Of a DNA stretch of 64,000 nucleotides, positions 15,360 to 24,424 are shown in pieces (position 1 is the stretch's first letter; every line of letters begins with the position of its first letter). A program made the translations under genes and the position numbers. The DNA comes from Oceanibacterium hippocampi (GTDB lineage: Bacteria > Pseudomonadota > Alphaproteobacteria > Sneathiellales > Sneathiellaceae), in NCBI RefSeq assembly GCF_900172325.1, contig NZ_FWFR01000006.1:1-64000 (forward strand), written 5' to 3'. Under the pieces are notes generated by a model that searched no databases, had not been told where the DNA came from, and saw only the letters and a list, made by a program, of their open reading frames with translations.

Positions 15360-17501
15360 CTAGCCGCTGGCCCGGTCGACGGAGCTGACGACCGGGTCGG
15401 CACGTAGCGCGGCGATGATGTTGGTCAGATGCCGCACGTCGCGGACCTGTATATCGATGATCATCTCGAAGAATTCCAGCGACCGGCTGGTGATCTTGAG
15501 ATTGTTGATATTGCCGCCGTTCTTGGCAATCACCGTGGTCAGGCTGGAGAGCGCGCCGGGCTCGTTCGCGATGACCGTCGTGATCCGCCCGATGTGGTAG
15601 TCCTCGGGGCTGCTGTCGGGGCTCCACGAGACGTCGAGCCAGCGTTCCGGGGTCTCGGCATATTGCTCCAGCGTCTCGCATTCGATGGTATGGACGGTGA
15701 CGCCGCGCCCGGTGCTGACGATGCCGACGATGCGGTCGCCCGGCAATGGGTGGCAGCAACCGGCGAAATGCACGGCCATGCCGGGAATGAGGCCGCGAAT
15801 GGGCACCGAGTGGCGGTGCTTGCTCTTGCGGTCGGTCCGCGCGCGGGCGAGCGGGACCACGTTGTCGTCCGGTTTCGCCGCCTCCGGAAACAGCACGTCC
15901 TTGACCTGGCGCGGCGTCAGCGTGCCCTCGCCCAGCGCGACATAGAGGTCGTCGGACTTGTCGCACTTGAAGAAGCGGACCGCCTCCTGGATCGCGCGCT
16001 CGGTCAGGGTCTGGCCGGCCTCGCGGAGGATCTTCTCGGCGATCGCCTTGCCGAGCTCGTGATATTCGACCCGCTGGCGGTTGCGGGTGAAGCGCCGGAT
16101 CGCCGACCGCGCCTTGCCGCTGACGACGAAGTTCTCCCAGGTCGGCGATGGCGTCTGGTTCTTGGAGCGCAGGATCTCGACCTGGTCGCCGTTGCGCAGG
16201 ATGGTGCGGAGCGGCGTCATGCGCTGGTTGACCTTGGCACCCACGCAGGTGTCGCCGACCCCGGTATGAACGGCATAGGCGAAATCGACCGGCGTCGCCC
16301 CGGCCGGAAGGGCGATCAGGTCGCCCTTCGGGGTGAAGCAGAAGACCTGGTCCTGGAACATGGAGAGCTTGGTGTGCTCGAGGAATTCCTCCGGGTCCGA
16401 GGCATGCTCGAGGATCTCCAGCAGTTCGCGCAGCCAGCGATAATCCCTGCCCTCGCCGGTCTCGACCCCCTGCTTGTACTGCCAGTGGGCGGCGACGCCG
16501 AGTTCGGCGATCTCGTGCATTGCCTGGCTGCGGATCTGGATCTCGATGCGCTGCTTCTCCGGCCCGATGACCGAGGTATGCAGCGACTGGTAGCCGTTCC
16601 GCTTCGGCGTCGAGATGTAGTCCTTGAAGCGATCCGGGACCATCTTGAAGTGGGAATGGAAGACGCCGAGCGCCTGGTAGCATTCCGCGATATTGGCGAC
16701 GATCACCCGGAAGGCGATGATGTCGGAGAGCTGCTCGAAGGAGACGTTCTTCCGCTCCATCTTGCGCCAGATCGAGAACGGCCGCTTCTCGCGCCCGTTG
16801 ACGATCGCCTTGACGCCGTATCGGGCGAGGGTCTCGGTAAGCTGCTGGCTGATCCGGCTGACGACGTCGGCGCCTTCCTCGCGCAGATAGCTCAGACGCT
16901 TCTGCACCGACGCGCGGGCGTCCGGATTGAGCTCCGCGAAGGCCAGGTCCTCGAGCTCGTCCTTCATGCTCTGCATGCCGATCCGCTCGGCCAGCGGCGC
17001 ATAGATCTCCATCGTCTCGAGCGCGATCCGGTGCCGCTTCTCCGGGCGCTCGATGAAATGCAGCGTGCGCATGTTGTGCAGCCGGTCGGCCAGCTTGACC
17101 AGCAGGACGCGAATGTCGTTCGACATCGCGATCAGCAGCTTGCGGAAATTCTCCGCCTGCTTGGTCCGGTCGGATTGCAGTTCGAGCTGCGACAGCTTGG
17201 TGACGCCGTCGACCAGGGTCGCGACTTCCTCGCCGAATTTCGCGGCGACTTCCTCGCGCGTCGCGACCGTGTCCTCGATCGTATCGTGGAGCAGCGCGGT
17301 GACGATGGTCGCGGTATCGAGCTTGAGGCCGGTCAGGATGCCGGCGACTTCGATGGGATGGGAGAAATACGGGTCCCCGGAATCGCGCAGCTGGCTTCCA
17401 TGGGCCCTGACAGTGAACACGTAGGCGCGGTGGAGCAGATCCTCGTCGGCGTCCGGATCGTATGCGAGAACACGATCGACTAGCTCGACCTGTCGCAGCA
17501 T
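15360..17501 (-). CDS. rsh: Bifunctional (p)ppGpp synthetase/hydrolase (Rsh)
   Basis: Starting at MLRQVELVDRV (GAGGG seven bases upstream) gives 713 residues. The HD hydrolase domain is intact, with HSHPIEVAGIL-like metal residues and LLHDTIEDT. The synthetase domain follows (RPFSIWRKMERK, SDIIAFRVIV, GYQSLHTSVIGP, EIQIRS), so both activities are expected. A TGS domain (DLIALPAGATPVDFAYAVHT) and a C-terminal ACT domain sense starvation. This single long Rsh is usual for alphaproteobacteria. DksA, its usual partner, is also encoded in this window. Confidence 0.95.
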   Translation of the reverse strand: MLRQVELVDRVLAYDPDADEDLLHRAYVFTVRAHGSQLRDSGDPYFSHPIEVAGILTGLKLDTATIVTALLHDTIEDTVATREEVAAKFGEEVATLVDGVTKLSQLELQSDRTKQAENFRKLLIAMSNDIRVLLVKLADRLHNMRTLHFIERPEKRHRIALETMEIYAPLAERIGMQSMKDELEDLAFAELNPDARASVQKRLSYLREEGADVVSRISQQLTETLARYGVKAIVNGREKRPFSIWRKMERKNVSFEQLSDIIAFRVIVANIAECYQALGVFHSHFKMVPDRFKDYISTPKRNGYQSLHTSVIGPEKQRIEIQIRSQAMHEIAELGVAAHWQYKQGVETGEGRDYRWLRELLEILEHASDPEEFLEHTKLSMFQDQVFCFTPKGDLIALPAGATPVDFAYAVHTGVGDTCVGAKVNQRMTPLRTILRNGDQVEILRSKNQTPSPTWENFVVSGKARSAIRRFTRNRQRVEYHELGKAIAEKILREAGQTLTERAIQEAVRFFKCDKSDDLYVALGEGTLTPRQVKDVLFPEAAKPDDNVVPLARARTDRKSKHRHSVPIRGLIPGMAVHFAGCCHPLPGDRIVGIVSTGRGVTVHTIECETLEQYAETPERWLDVSWSPDSSPEDYHIGRITTVIANEPGALSSLTTVIAKNGGNINNLKITSRSLEFFEMIIDIQVRDVRHLTNIIAALRADPVVSSVDRASG

Positions 17502-17624
17502 CAACAGCCCTCGCAAGTCATCGGTCTACCCTGCGCACCCACTAAACTCCGTCGACTGTCGCTGCCGACGTTCTCAGCGTGAGCCAACCGGCAACGGCGC
17601 GTCCGCTGCCCGCGGCCGGCGCCT

Positions 17625-18020
17625 TCACTCGACCTCGGTCTGGCCTTCTTCCTCGTCAGGCACGACAACCGGCTCGGCATCGCTCGACACCTCGATGATG
17701 CTGTCGCCACGGGGCTGCTGTTCCTGGGTGACGCCGGCCCATTCGCTTTCGGCCATGAGCAGCGCCATGTTGTCCTCTTCCGGCTCGTCGACCTCGACCC
17801 GGCGCTGCAGGCCATGGATCAGATCCTGCCGCAGTTCGTCGACCTCGACCATGCTGTCGCCGATCTCACGCAGCGCGACGACCGGGTTCTTGTCGTTGTC
17901 GCGATCCACCGTGATCGAGGCGCCGGCCGAGATCGCGCGCGACCGCCGGGCCGCTAGCAACACCAGTTCGAACCGGTTCGGAACCTTCTCTACGCAATCT
18001 TCGACGGTAACGCGAGCCAT
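17625..18020 (-). CDS. rpoZ: RNA polymerase omega subunit
   Basis: The start is the ATG of [20 protein letters not shown], giving 131 residues. The conserved omega region covers residues 1-70 ([20 protein letters not shown] and [11 protein letters not shown]). The remaining 60 residues are an acidic tail ([11 protein letters not shown] to [12 protein letters not shown]), a common alphaproteobacterial extension. Omega stabilises beta prime and forms part of the ppGpp site, which fits its position directly upstream of rsh. Confidence 0.95.
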   Translation of the reverse strand: MARVTVEDCVEKVPNRFELVLLAARRSRAISAGASITVDRDNDKNPVVALREIGDSMVEVDELRQDLIHGLQRRVEVDEPEEDNMALLMAESEWAGVTQEQQPRGDSIIEVSSDAEPVVVPDEEEGQTEVE

Positions 18021-18125
18021 TCGACGAATTCTCCACATGCGGCAGGGGCCGCGCCAGCGCGGCAACGGGGCCGTCATTGATATTTCATTTGGCGGTCGGA
18101 AATCAAGGCTGATGCGCGGTTTGCC

Positions 18126-18668
18126 TCAATTCTCCCGCGCCGCCGCCGGCGCCCCGCCAAGGGGCCGGAGACTGTCGCTGATGTCGCCGAGCCGGGACAA
18201 CAACTCGGTTGCCGTGAGCCCGCTCATCGGATGCCGCCAGTCGGGCAGGATATCGACCAGCGGACGCAGCACGAAGGGGCGGTTCTCGAGGCGCGGATGC
18301 GGCAGCGTCGCGACCCCGTGGCGGTGCGGCACGGCTGGCGCGACCACATGCCCCCGGTAGTCGAGCAGGTCAAGGTCGACGGTGCGCGATTCCCAGCGCG
18401 CCTTGCGGACGCGGCCGAGTGCGGCCTCGATCTCGTGCAGCATGGCCAGCAGGCTGTTGGCCGCGAGCACGGTATCGACCTGGGCGACGCCGTTCACATA
18501 CCAGGGCTGCCCTTCGTCCGGCACGGGGCGGGTCAGGTACCAGGGGGACAGACGGACGACGGAGACGCCGCCGAGGGCGAGGGCATCAAGGGCGGCGAGC
18601 AGCGTTTCTCTCGGACCGCCGTGAACGGGATGATCGAGGTTAGCGCCAAGACCAATCAGTACTACCAT
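18126..18668 (-). CDS. folK: 2-amino-4-hydroxy-6-hydroxymethyldihydropteridine pyrophosphokinase
   Basis: The ATG at 18668 (MVVLIGLGANLDHP) has AGGGGATC ahead of it and matches the HPPK N-terminus; 180 residues result. Conserved HPPK features are SPWYLTRPVPDEGQPWYVNG, WESRTVDLDLLDYRG with the magnesium aspartates, and LPHPRLENRPFVLRPL. It pyrophosphorylates the pterin precursor of folate. folK-rpoZ-rsh is a frequent gene order. Confidence 0.95.
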   Translation of the reverse strand: MVVLIGLGANLDHPVHGGPRETLLAALDALALGGVSVVRLSPWYLTRPVPDEGQPWYVNGVAQVDTVLAANSLLAMLHEIEAALGRVRKARWESRTVDLDLLDYRGHVVAPAVPHRHGVATLPHPRLENRPFVLRPLVDILPDWRHPMSGLTATELLSRLGDISDSLRPLGGAPAAAREN

Positions 18669-18821
18669 AGTGATCCCCTGAAAGTTACGAGACGCGGCAA
18701 AAAGCAGATCCGGGAGGCTCCGGCCCGTCAATTCCTGTATTTTTTGGCGTCGCCCGCCGCTATACAATCGGAAGCGCATTTTTGCGACACGTAATCCATT
18801 CTCGTATTCAGGTAACGATCA

Positions 18822-19445
18822 ATGCCATTTTATCCACAGGAACGAATTGCCTTGTTTATCGACGGCGCGAACCTCTATGCCGCCGCCCGATCGCTCTCGT
18901 TCGACATCGACTACAAGAAACTGTTGGAGGAATTTGCCTCGAAGGGGCAACTCGTCCGCGCTTTCTATTACACCGCCCTTGTCGAGGATCAGGAATATTC
19001 GCCGATCCGGCCGCTGGTCGACTGGCTCGACTACAACGGCTACACGATGGTCACCAAGCCGACCAAGGAATTCACCGATTCCCTCGGCCGGCGGAAGATC
19101 AAGGGCAACATGGACATCGAGCTCGCCATCGACGTGATGGAGATGGCCGAGCATCTGGATCACGTGGTGCTGTTTTCCGGCGACGGCGACTTCCGTCGCC
19201 TGGTCGAGGCGGTGCAGCGCCGCGGCAAGCGGGTGACGGTGGTCAGCACGATCCGCTCGCAACCGCCGATGGTCGCCGACGAGCTGCGCCGCCAGGCCGA
19301 CACCTTCCTCGAACTGCAGTCGCTCATGCCGCGCATCGCACGCAACCTGCCGCAGCGCGAACAGGCGGCGGCCGGCGACGATTACGACGACTACGAGGAC
19401 GACGAGGAATATGACGAGCCCGAGAGCCTCGACGGCAACGCATGA
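18822..19445 (+). CDS. NYN-domain (LabA/DUF88-like) putative RNase
   Basis: The 207-residue protein has a PIN-like NYN domain in its first 165 residues. The acidic active-site residues are visible as LFIDGANLYAAARS, the segment VTKPTKEF, KGNMDIELAIDVMEMA and LFSGDGDFRRLVEAV. The C-terminal 35 residues are almost purely acidic (DDYDDYEDDEEYDEPE), suggesting a flexible regulatory tail. Such proteins are expected to be metal-dependent ribonucleases; the target is unknown. It overlaps the downstream UDGb gene by four bases (ATGA), so the two are translationally coupled. Confidence 0.85.
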   Translation: MPFYPQERIALFIDGANLYAAARSLSFDIDYKKLLEEFASKGQLVRAFYYTALVEDQEYSPIRPLVDWLDYNGYTMVTKPTKEFTDSLGRRKIKGNMDIELAIDVMEMAEHLDHVVLFSGDGDFRRLVEAVQRRGKRVTVVSTIRSQPPMVADELRRQADTFLELQSLMPRIARNLPQREQAAAGDDYDDYEDDEEYDEPESLDGNA

Positions 19446-20107
19446 CGGCACTTCCGAAAGACCAGCCGGCGGCCGCTGAGCCGCCGGTCGACTGCCGCCT
19501 GTGTCCCCGGCTCGCCGAATTCAGGGCCGCGAACCGGGTTCGCCACCCGGATTTCCGGAACGCCCCCGTCCCCGCCTTCGGCGACAGGGCGGGACGGCTG
19601 CTGATCGTCGGGCTGGCGCCGGGGCTGAAGGGAGCGAATGCCACCGGCAGGCCGTTCACCGGCGACTATGCCGGCGACCTCCTCTACGCGACATTGCTCC
19701 GCTTCGGCTGGGCCGAGGGCCGTTACGACCGCCGCCCCGACGACGGCCTGCGGCTGATCGACTGCCGCATCACGAACGCGGTGCGCTGCGTGCCGCCCGA
19801 GAACAAGCCGGTCGGCGCCGAGGTCAAGGCCTGCCGGGGCTTTCTCGAGACCGACATCGCCGGCATGACGGGGCTGAAGGGCCTGCTGGCGCTCGGCGGG
19901 CTGTCACACAACGCGATCCTGGGCACGCTCGGCGTCCGCCGGGCGTCCTATCCGTTCGGCCATGGCGCGCGCCATGCCCTGCCGAACGGCCTGACCCTTT
20001 TCGACAGCTATCACTGCTCGCGCTACAACGTGAATACCCGGGTCCTCACCGAGGACGGCTTCTACGACGTCTTCCGCGGCATCAACGCCTTTTTCGGGCG
20101 CGCCTGA
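19442..20107 (+). CDS. Family 5 (UDGb-type) uracil-DNA glycosylase
   Basis: The 221-residue protein shows the iron-sulphur cysteines of family 4/5 enzymes (CRLCPRL at about residue 18, with further cysteines in NAVRCVPPENKP and VKACRGFL). The family 5 active-site motif 1 is GLAPGLKGANATGRPFTGD, and motif 2 lies in SYHCSRYNVNTRVLT. UDGb enzymes excise uracil and other deaminated bases without the usual catalytic Asp/Asn in motif 1, as seen here. It is coupled to the NYN gene and converges on smpB. Confidence 0.85.
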   Translation: MTALPKDQPAAAEPPVDCRLCPRLAEFRAANRVRHPDFRNAPVPAFGDRAGRLLIVGLAPGLKGANATGRPFTGDYAGDLLYATLLRFGWAEGRYDRRPDDGLRLIDCRITNAVRCVPPENKPVGAEVKACRGFLETDIAGMTGLKGLLALGGLSHNAILGTLGVRRASYPFGHGARHALPNGLTLFDSYHCSRYNVNTRVLTEDGFYDVFRGINAFFGRA

Positions 20108-20123
20108 AACGGCCGAAGCGACC

Positions 20124-20579
20124 TCAGACCGAGCGTTTGAGCATCCGCTGTTTCGCGCGCTGCCAGTCGCGGTCGCGCATGTCGGCGCGCTTGTCGTACT
20201 GCTTCTTGCCGCGCGCCAGGCCGAGCGAGACTTTGGCGATACCGCGCTCGTTGAAATAGATCGACAGCGGCACGAGGGTCGCGCCGCCGCGTTTCAGCAG
20301 GCCGAGCAGTTTGTCGATCTCGCGGCGATGGAGTAGCAGCTTGCGCGGCCGCCGCAGTTCGTGGTTGAAGCGGTTGCCGTGGCCGTATTCCGAGATATGC
20401 AGGTTGAGCAGGTAGATTTCCTCACCCTGCGGCGCGGCATAGGAATCGGCGATGTTGGCGCGCGCGGCGCGCAGCGCCTTGACCTCCGTGCCGACAAGCT
20501 GGATGCCGGCCTCGAACGTCTCGTCGATGAAATAGTCGTGTCGCGCCTTGCGGTTTTCCGCAACGGTCCGGGATTTCAT
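20124..20579 (-). CDS. smpB: SsrA-binding protein SmpB
   Basis: Starting at [18 protein letters not shown] gives 151 residues, the normal size. The conserved features are the N-terminal [47 protein letters not shown]-like HISEYGHGN, and the basic tail [20 protein letters not shown]. SmpB delivers tmRNA to stalled ribosomes. It lies 32 bases after dapA on the same strand, a common pairing in this class. Confidence 0.96.
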   Translation of the reverse strand: MKSRTVAENRKARHDYFIDETFEAGIQLVGTEVKALRAARANIADSYAAPQGEEIYLLNLHISEYGHGNRFNHELRRPRKLLLHRREIDKLLGLLKRGGATLVPLSIYFNERGIAKVSLGLARGKKQYDKRADMRDRDWQRAKQRMLKRSV

Positions 20580-20611
20580 CTCGATGCTCCGAAGGACAGT
20601 CTGTCGTCCCG

Positions 20612-21487
20612 TCAGTTGATCAGGCCGGCGCCCCGCATGGCCGCCTCGACCGCCCGCTTGGTCGGGTCGGTGATGCCGACCAGCGGCAGGCGGATCTCGT
20701 CGCGGCACTTGCCGAGCAGCGACAGCGCGTATTTCGCCGGCGCCGGATTGGACTCGATGAATAGCGCCTTGTGCAGCGGCATCAGTTGATCGTTCAGCTC
20801 GATCGCGCGGTCGCGCTCGCCGGCGAGCGCCGCCTCCTGGAAGGCCGCGCAGAGCCGGGGCGCCACGTTGGCGGTCACCGAGATGCAGCCATGCCCGCCG
20901 AGCGCGTCGAACCCGAGCGCGGTCGCGTCCTCGCCGGAAAGCTGGATGAAGTCGGTGCCGCAGGCGAGGCGCTGCTCGCTCACCCGCTCGATCTTCGCCG
21001 TCGCGTCCTTGACGCCGACGATGTTGGGCAGTTCGGCAAGCCGGGCCATCGTCTCGACGCTCATGTCGATCACCGAGCGGCCGGGAATGTTGTATATGAA
21101 GATCGGCAGCTCGACGGCGTCATGTATCGCCTTGAAATGGGCGTACAGGCCTTCCTGGGTCGGCTTGTTGTAATAAGGCGTCACGATGAGCGCGGCATCG
21201 GCCCCGGCTTCCTTGGCATGCCGGGTCAGGTCGATCGCCTCGGCGGTCGAGTTCGAGCCGGCGCCGGCGATGACCGGCAGCTTGCCGCCAGCCGTCTCGA
21301 TGCAGAGTTCGACGACCCGCTTGTGCTCGTCATGGTCGAGGGTCGGCGACTCGCCGGTCGTGCCGACCGGCACGAGGCCGTGCGTGCCTTCCGCGACATG
21401 CCACTCGACAAGCCTGCGGAACGCGTCCTCGTCCACTTTGCCGTCCGCAAAGGGTGTAATGAGGGCAACGAAGGAACCGGAAAACAT
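20612..21487 (-). CDS. dapA: 4-hydroxy-tetrahydrodipicolinate synthase
   Basis: The start is the ATG of [16 protein letters not shown], giving 291 residues. Family signatures are [16 protein letters not shown] near residue 40, the tyrosine loop [15 protein letters not shown] and the Schiff-base lysine in [15 protein letters not shown]. It condenses pyruvate with aspartate semialdehyde in lysine and diaminopimelate synthesis. The neighbouring smpB and the slt gene downstream of pepN are common companions. Confidence 0.94.
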   Translation of the reverse strand: MFSGSFVALITPFADGKVDEDAFRRLVEWHVAEGTHGLVPVGTTGESPTLDHDEHKRVVELCIETAGGKLPVIAGAGSNSTAEAIDLTRHAKEAGADAALIVTPYYNKPTQEGLYAHFKAIHDAVELPIFIYNIPGRSVIDMSVETMARLAELPNIVGVKDATAKIERVSEQRLACGTDFIQLSGEDATALGFDALGGHGCISVTANVAPRLCAAFQEAALAGERDRAIELNDQLMPLHKALFIESNPAPAKYALSLLGKCRDEIRLPLVGITDPTKRAVEAAMRGAGLIN

Positions 21488-21716
21488 GGCGTAGCCTCCC
21501 CTTTGCTGGATGTGGTGCCACAGGCACGCGAAATCGCCGGGCCCGTGCCCGTGCGTCCCCGGTGAACTAACGGATGCCCGGCCCGAAGGCAAGATCCAAG
21601 AAGACGCGGCCCGCCCTTCCCCGTGCCGCCCGGCATCACTATGTTGCACGGATATCGTCTTCCGTCGCCGCACCGAACGCCGCCGGCGCACGCCCCGCAA
21701 GCAACCAGAGCCCGAC

Positions 21717-24350
21717 ATGCCGCAGAACAACCCGGACGTCATTCATCTCGAGGATTACAGGGTCCCCGACTTCCTGATCGAGCACGTCGAACTGCATGTC
21801 GACCTGGGCGACGGCGGCACCCGCGTCGGCTCCCGCCTGACCTTGCGGCGGAACGGCGAGCACGGCCGGCCCCTCGTGCTGCACGGCGAGGGGCTCGAGC
21901 TTCTGTCGATCGCGCTCGACGGCAAGTCGCTCGCTGCCGGGCGCTACCGGCTCGACGACGAGACGCTGACCGTCGAGGGCCTGGGCGCGGAGGCGGTGCT
22001 CGAAACCGAATGCCGGATCGATCCGGACGGCAACACCGCGCTCGAAGGGCTCTACCGTTCGAACGGAACCTTCTGCACGCAGTGCGAGGCCGAGGGCTTC
22101 CGCAAGATCACCTGGTATCTCGACCGCCCCGACGTCATGGCGCGCTTCCGCACGACCATCGTCGGCGACCGGACGACCCAGCCGGTCATGCTGTCGAACG
22201 GCAATCCGGTGGCCAGCGGGACGACCGGCGACAACCGGCACTGGGTGACCTGGGAGGACCCGTTCCCGAAACCGTCCTACCTGTTCGCGCTCGTCGCCGG
22301 CGACCTTGCCGTGGTCGAGGACAGCTTCACCACCCGCTCGGGCCGGGAGGTGGCGCTCAGGATCTATGTCGAACATGGCAACGAGGACCGGTGCGGGCAC
22401 GCGATGACGGCACTGAAGCATGCCATGGCCTGGGACGAACGGGTCTATGGCCGGGAATACGATCTCGACATCTTCATGATCGTCGCGGTCAGCGACTTCA
22501 ACATGGGGGCGATGGAGAACAAGGGCCTCAACGTCTTCAACGCGAAATACATACTGGCCAAGCCGGAGACCGCGACCGATGTCGATTTCGACGGCATCGA
22601 GAGCGTGGTCGCGCACGAGTATTTCCATAACTGGACCGGCAACCGGGTGACCTGCCGCGACTGGTTCCAGCTTACCCTGAAGGAAGGCCTCACGGTGTTC
22701 CGCGACCAGCAGTTCTCGGCCGACATGAACTCGGCCGCGGTCAAGCGGATCGCCGACGTGCAGCGGCTCCGCGCTGCCCAGTTCCCCGAGGACGGCGGCC
22801 CCCTCGCCCATCCGATCCAGCCGCAGTCCTATATCGAGATCAACAACTTCTACACCGCGACGGTGTACGAGAAGGGCGCCGAGGTCATTCGCATGATCCA
22901 CCGCCTGCTCGGCACCGACGGTTTCCGCAAGGGCAGCGATCTCTACTTCGAGCGCCATGACGGCCAGGCCGTGACGACCGAGGATTTCGTCGCGGCGATG
23001 GAGGATGCCAACGACGCCGATCTCGGCCAGTTCCGCCGCTGGTACGTGCAGGCCGGAACGCCGCGGCTGATCTGCTCGGGCGACTATGACGCGGCGGACG
23101 GGAGCTATCTCCTGACGGTCCGCCAGGAAACCCCGGCGACCCCCGGGCAGCCCGAGAAGGCGCCGCTGCACATGCCGTTCGCCGTCGGCCTGATCGGCCG
23201 CGACGGAGCGGACCTGCCGCTCCGCCTCGCGGGCGAGAACTCGGCCGAGGCAGGAACGCGGGTCCTGCAACTTCGCGAGGCCGAAAGCCGTTTCCGCTTC
23301 GTCGACATTCCCGAGCGCCCGGTGGCCTCGCTGCTGCGCGGCTTCTCCGCCCCGGTCCGGCTCGAATTCGCCCAGCCGGCCGAGGACCTCGCCTTCCGGA
23401 TGGCGCATGACAGCGACGACTTCAATCGCTGGGAAGCGGCGCAGGAACTGCAGAACAAGGTCCTGCTCGGCCTCGTCGCCGACCGCCGCGCCGGCCGGCC
23501 GCTGGTCCTGCCGGATATGCTTGCCGAGGCGCTCGGCACGGCCCTCGACGATGACGGCGCGGATCCCTCCCTGCTTGCCCTGATGCTGACCCTGCCGGGC
23601 GAGGTCATGCTCGCCCAGCATATGGAGGTGATCGACGTCGAGGCGATCCACGACGTCCGCGAATTCGCCGTGAAGGCCCTGGCCGAACGGCTTCGCGACC
23701 GCCTGCTGGCGCGCTACCGTGCCTGCCACGCAGCCGCCCGCCCGGGCTTCGACGGGGCATCGATGGCCGCCCGCCATCTGCAGAACGCCTGCCTCGCCTA
23801 TCTCAGCCAGCTCGACGATATCGGCCGGGAGACCGCGCTCGCCCAGTATCGGGAGCGCCGGACGATGACCGAGACGATGGCCGCACTCGCCCGCATCGCC
23901 GCCAGCGACTGGCCGGAACGTGACGAGGCCCTGGCCGATTTCCACGCCGCCTGGCGGAACGATCCGCTGGTCATCGACAAGTGGTTCACGGTGCAGGCGA
24001 CGGCGGCCCGGGCCGATACCCTGGAGCATGTCCTGGCGCTCGCCGGACACGAGGATTTCACGCTTCGCAATCCGAACCGGGTGCGTGCCCTGATCGGCGC
24101 CTTCGCCAGCGCCAACCCGACCGCGTTCCATCGCGCCGACGGCGCCGGCTATGATTTCGTCGCCGAGCGGATCCTCGCGCTCGACGCCAGCAACCCGCAG
24201 GTGGCGGCCCGGCTAATCGCGCCGTTCGGCCAGTGGCGGCGCTATGACAAGGCGCGTCAGGAACGAATGCTTAACCAGCTGAAACGTATCGTGAGCCAGC
24301 CGGGGCTCTCGAAAGACGTCCGCGAAGTCGCTTCCAAGAGCCTGAACTAA
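21717..24350 (+). CDS. pepN: Aminopeptidase N (M1 family)
   Basis: I start at [20 protein letters not shown], giving 877 residues, close to the E. coli enzyme's length. The exopeptidase motif [12 protein letters not shown] and the zinc site [14 protein letters not shown] with the downstream glutamate in [13 protein letters not shown] are intact. The C-terminal helical domain is full length. It removes N-terminal residues from peptides in the cytoplasm. It is divergent from dapA, with a 229-base spacer that has no clear promoter match. Confidence 0.95.
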   Translation: MPQNNPDVIHLEDYRVPDFLIEHVELHVDLGDGGTRVGSRLTLRRNGEHGRPLVLHGEGLELLSIALDGKSLAAGRYRLDDETLTVEGLGAEAVLETECRIDPDGNTALEGLYRSNGTFCTQCEAEGFRKITWYLDRPDVMARFRTTIVGDRTTQPVMLSNGNPVASGTTGDNRHWVTWEDPFPKPSYLFALVAGDLAVVEDSFTTRSGREVALRIYVEHGNEDRCGHAMTALKHAMAWDERVYGREYDLDIFMIVAVSDFNMGAMENKGLNVFNAKYILAKPETATDVDFDGIESVVAHEYFHNWTGNRVTCRDWFQLTLKEGLTVFRDQQFSADMNSAAVKRIADVQRLRAAQFPEDGGPLAHPIQPQSYIEINNFYTATVYEKGAEVIRMIHRLLGTDGFRKGSDLYFERHDGQAVTTEDFVAAMEDANDADLGQFRRWYVQAGTPRLICSGDYDAADGSYLLTVRQETPATPGQPEKAPLHMPFAVGLIGRDGADLPLRLAGENSAEAGTRVLQLREAESRFRFVDIPERPVASLLRGFSAPVRLEFAQPAEDLAFRMAHDSDDFNRWEAAQELQNKVLLGLVADRRAGRPLVLPDMLAEALGTALDDDGADPSLLALMLTLPGEVMLAQHMEVIDVEAIHDVREFAVKALAERLRDRLLARYRACHAAARPGFDGASMAARHLQNACLAYLSQLDDIGRETALAQYRERRTMTETMAALARIAASDWPERDEALADFHAAWRNDPLVIDKWFTVQATAARADTLEHVLALAGHEDFTLRNPNRVRALIGAFASANPTAFHRADGAGYDFVAERILALDASNPQVAARLIAPFGQWRRYDKARQERMLNQLKRIVSQPGLSKDVREVASKSLN

Positions 24351-24424
24351 AGGGACGCGTCGTGGGATTCGCGGCGAACGGATGATATCGTCGACGCAGT
24401 CGACCTTGCTGACGGGAGAGTGAG

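Noticed and set aside
18730-18790. TATACAAT as the promoter of the NYN gene
   Set aside because: No -35 element lies at acceptable spacing in either direction.
21639-24131. Very long antisense frame opposite pepN and similar antisense frames opposite other genes
   Set aside because: High GC with codon third-position bias creates long mirror frames; the sense frames have clear families and catalytic motifs.
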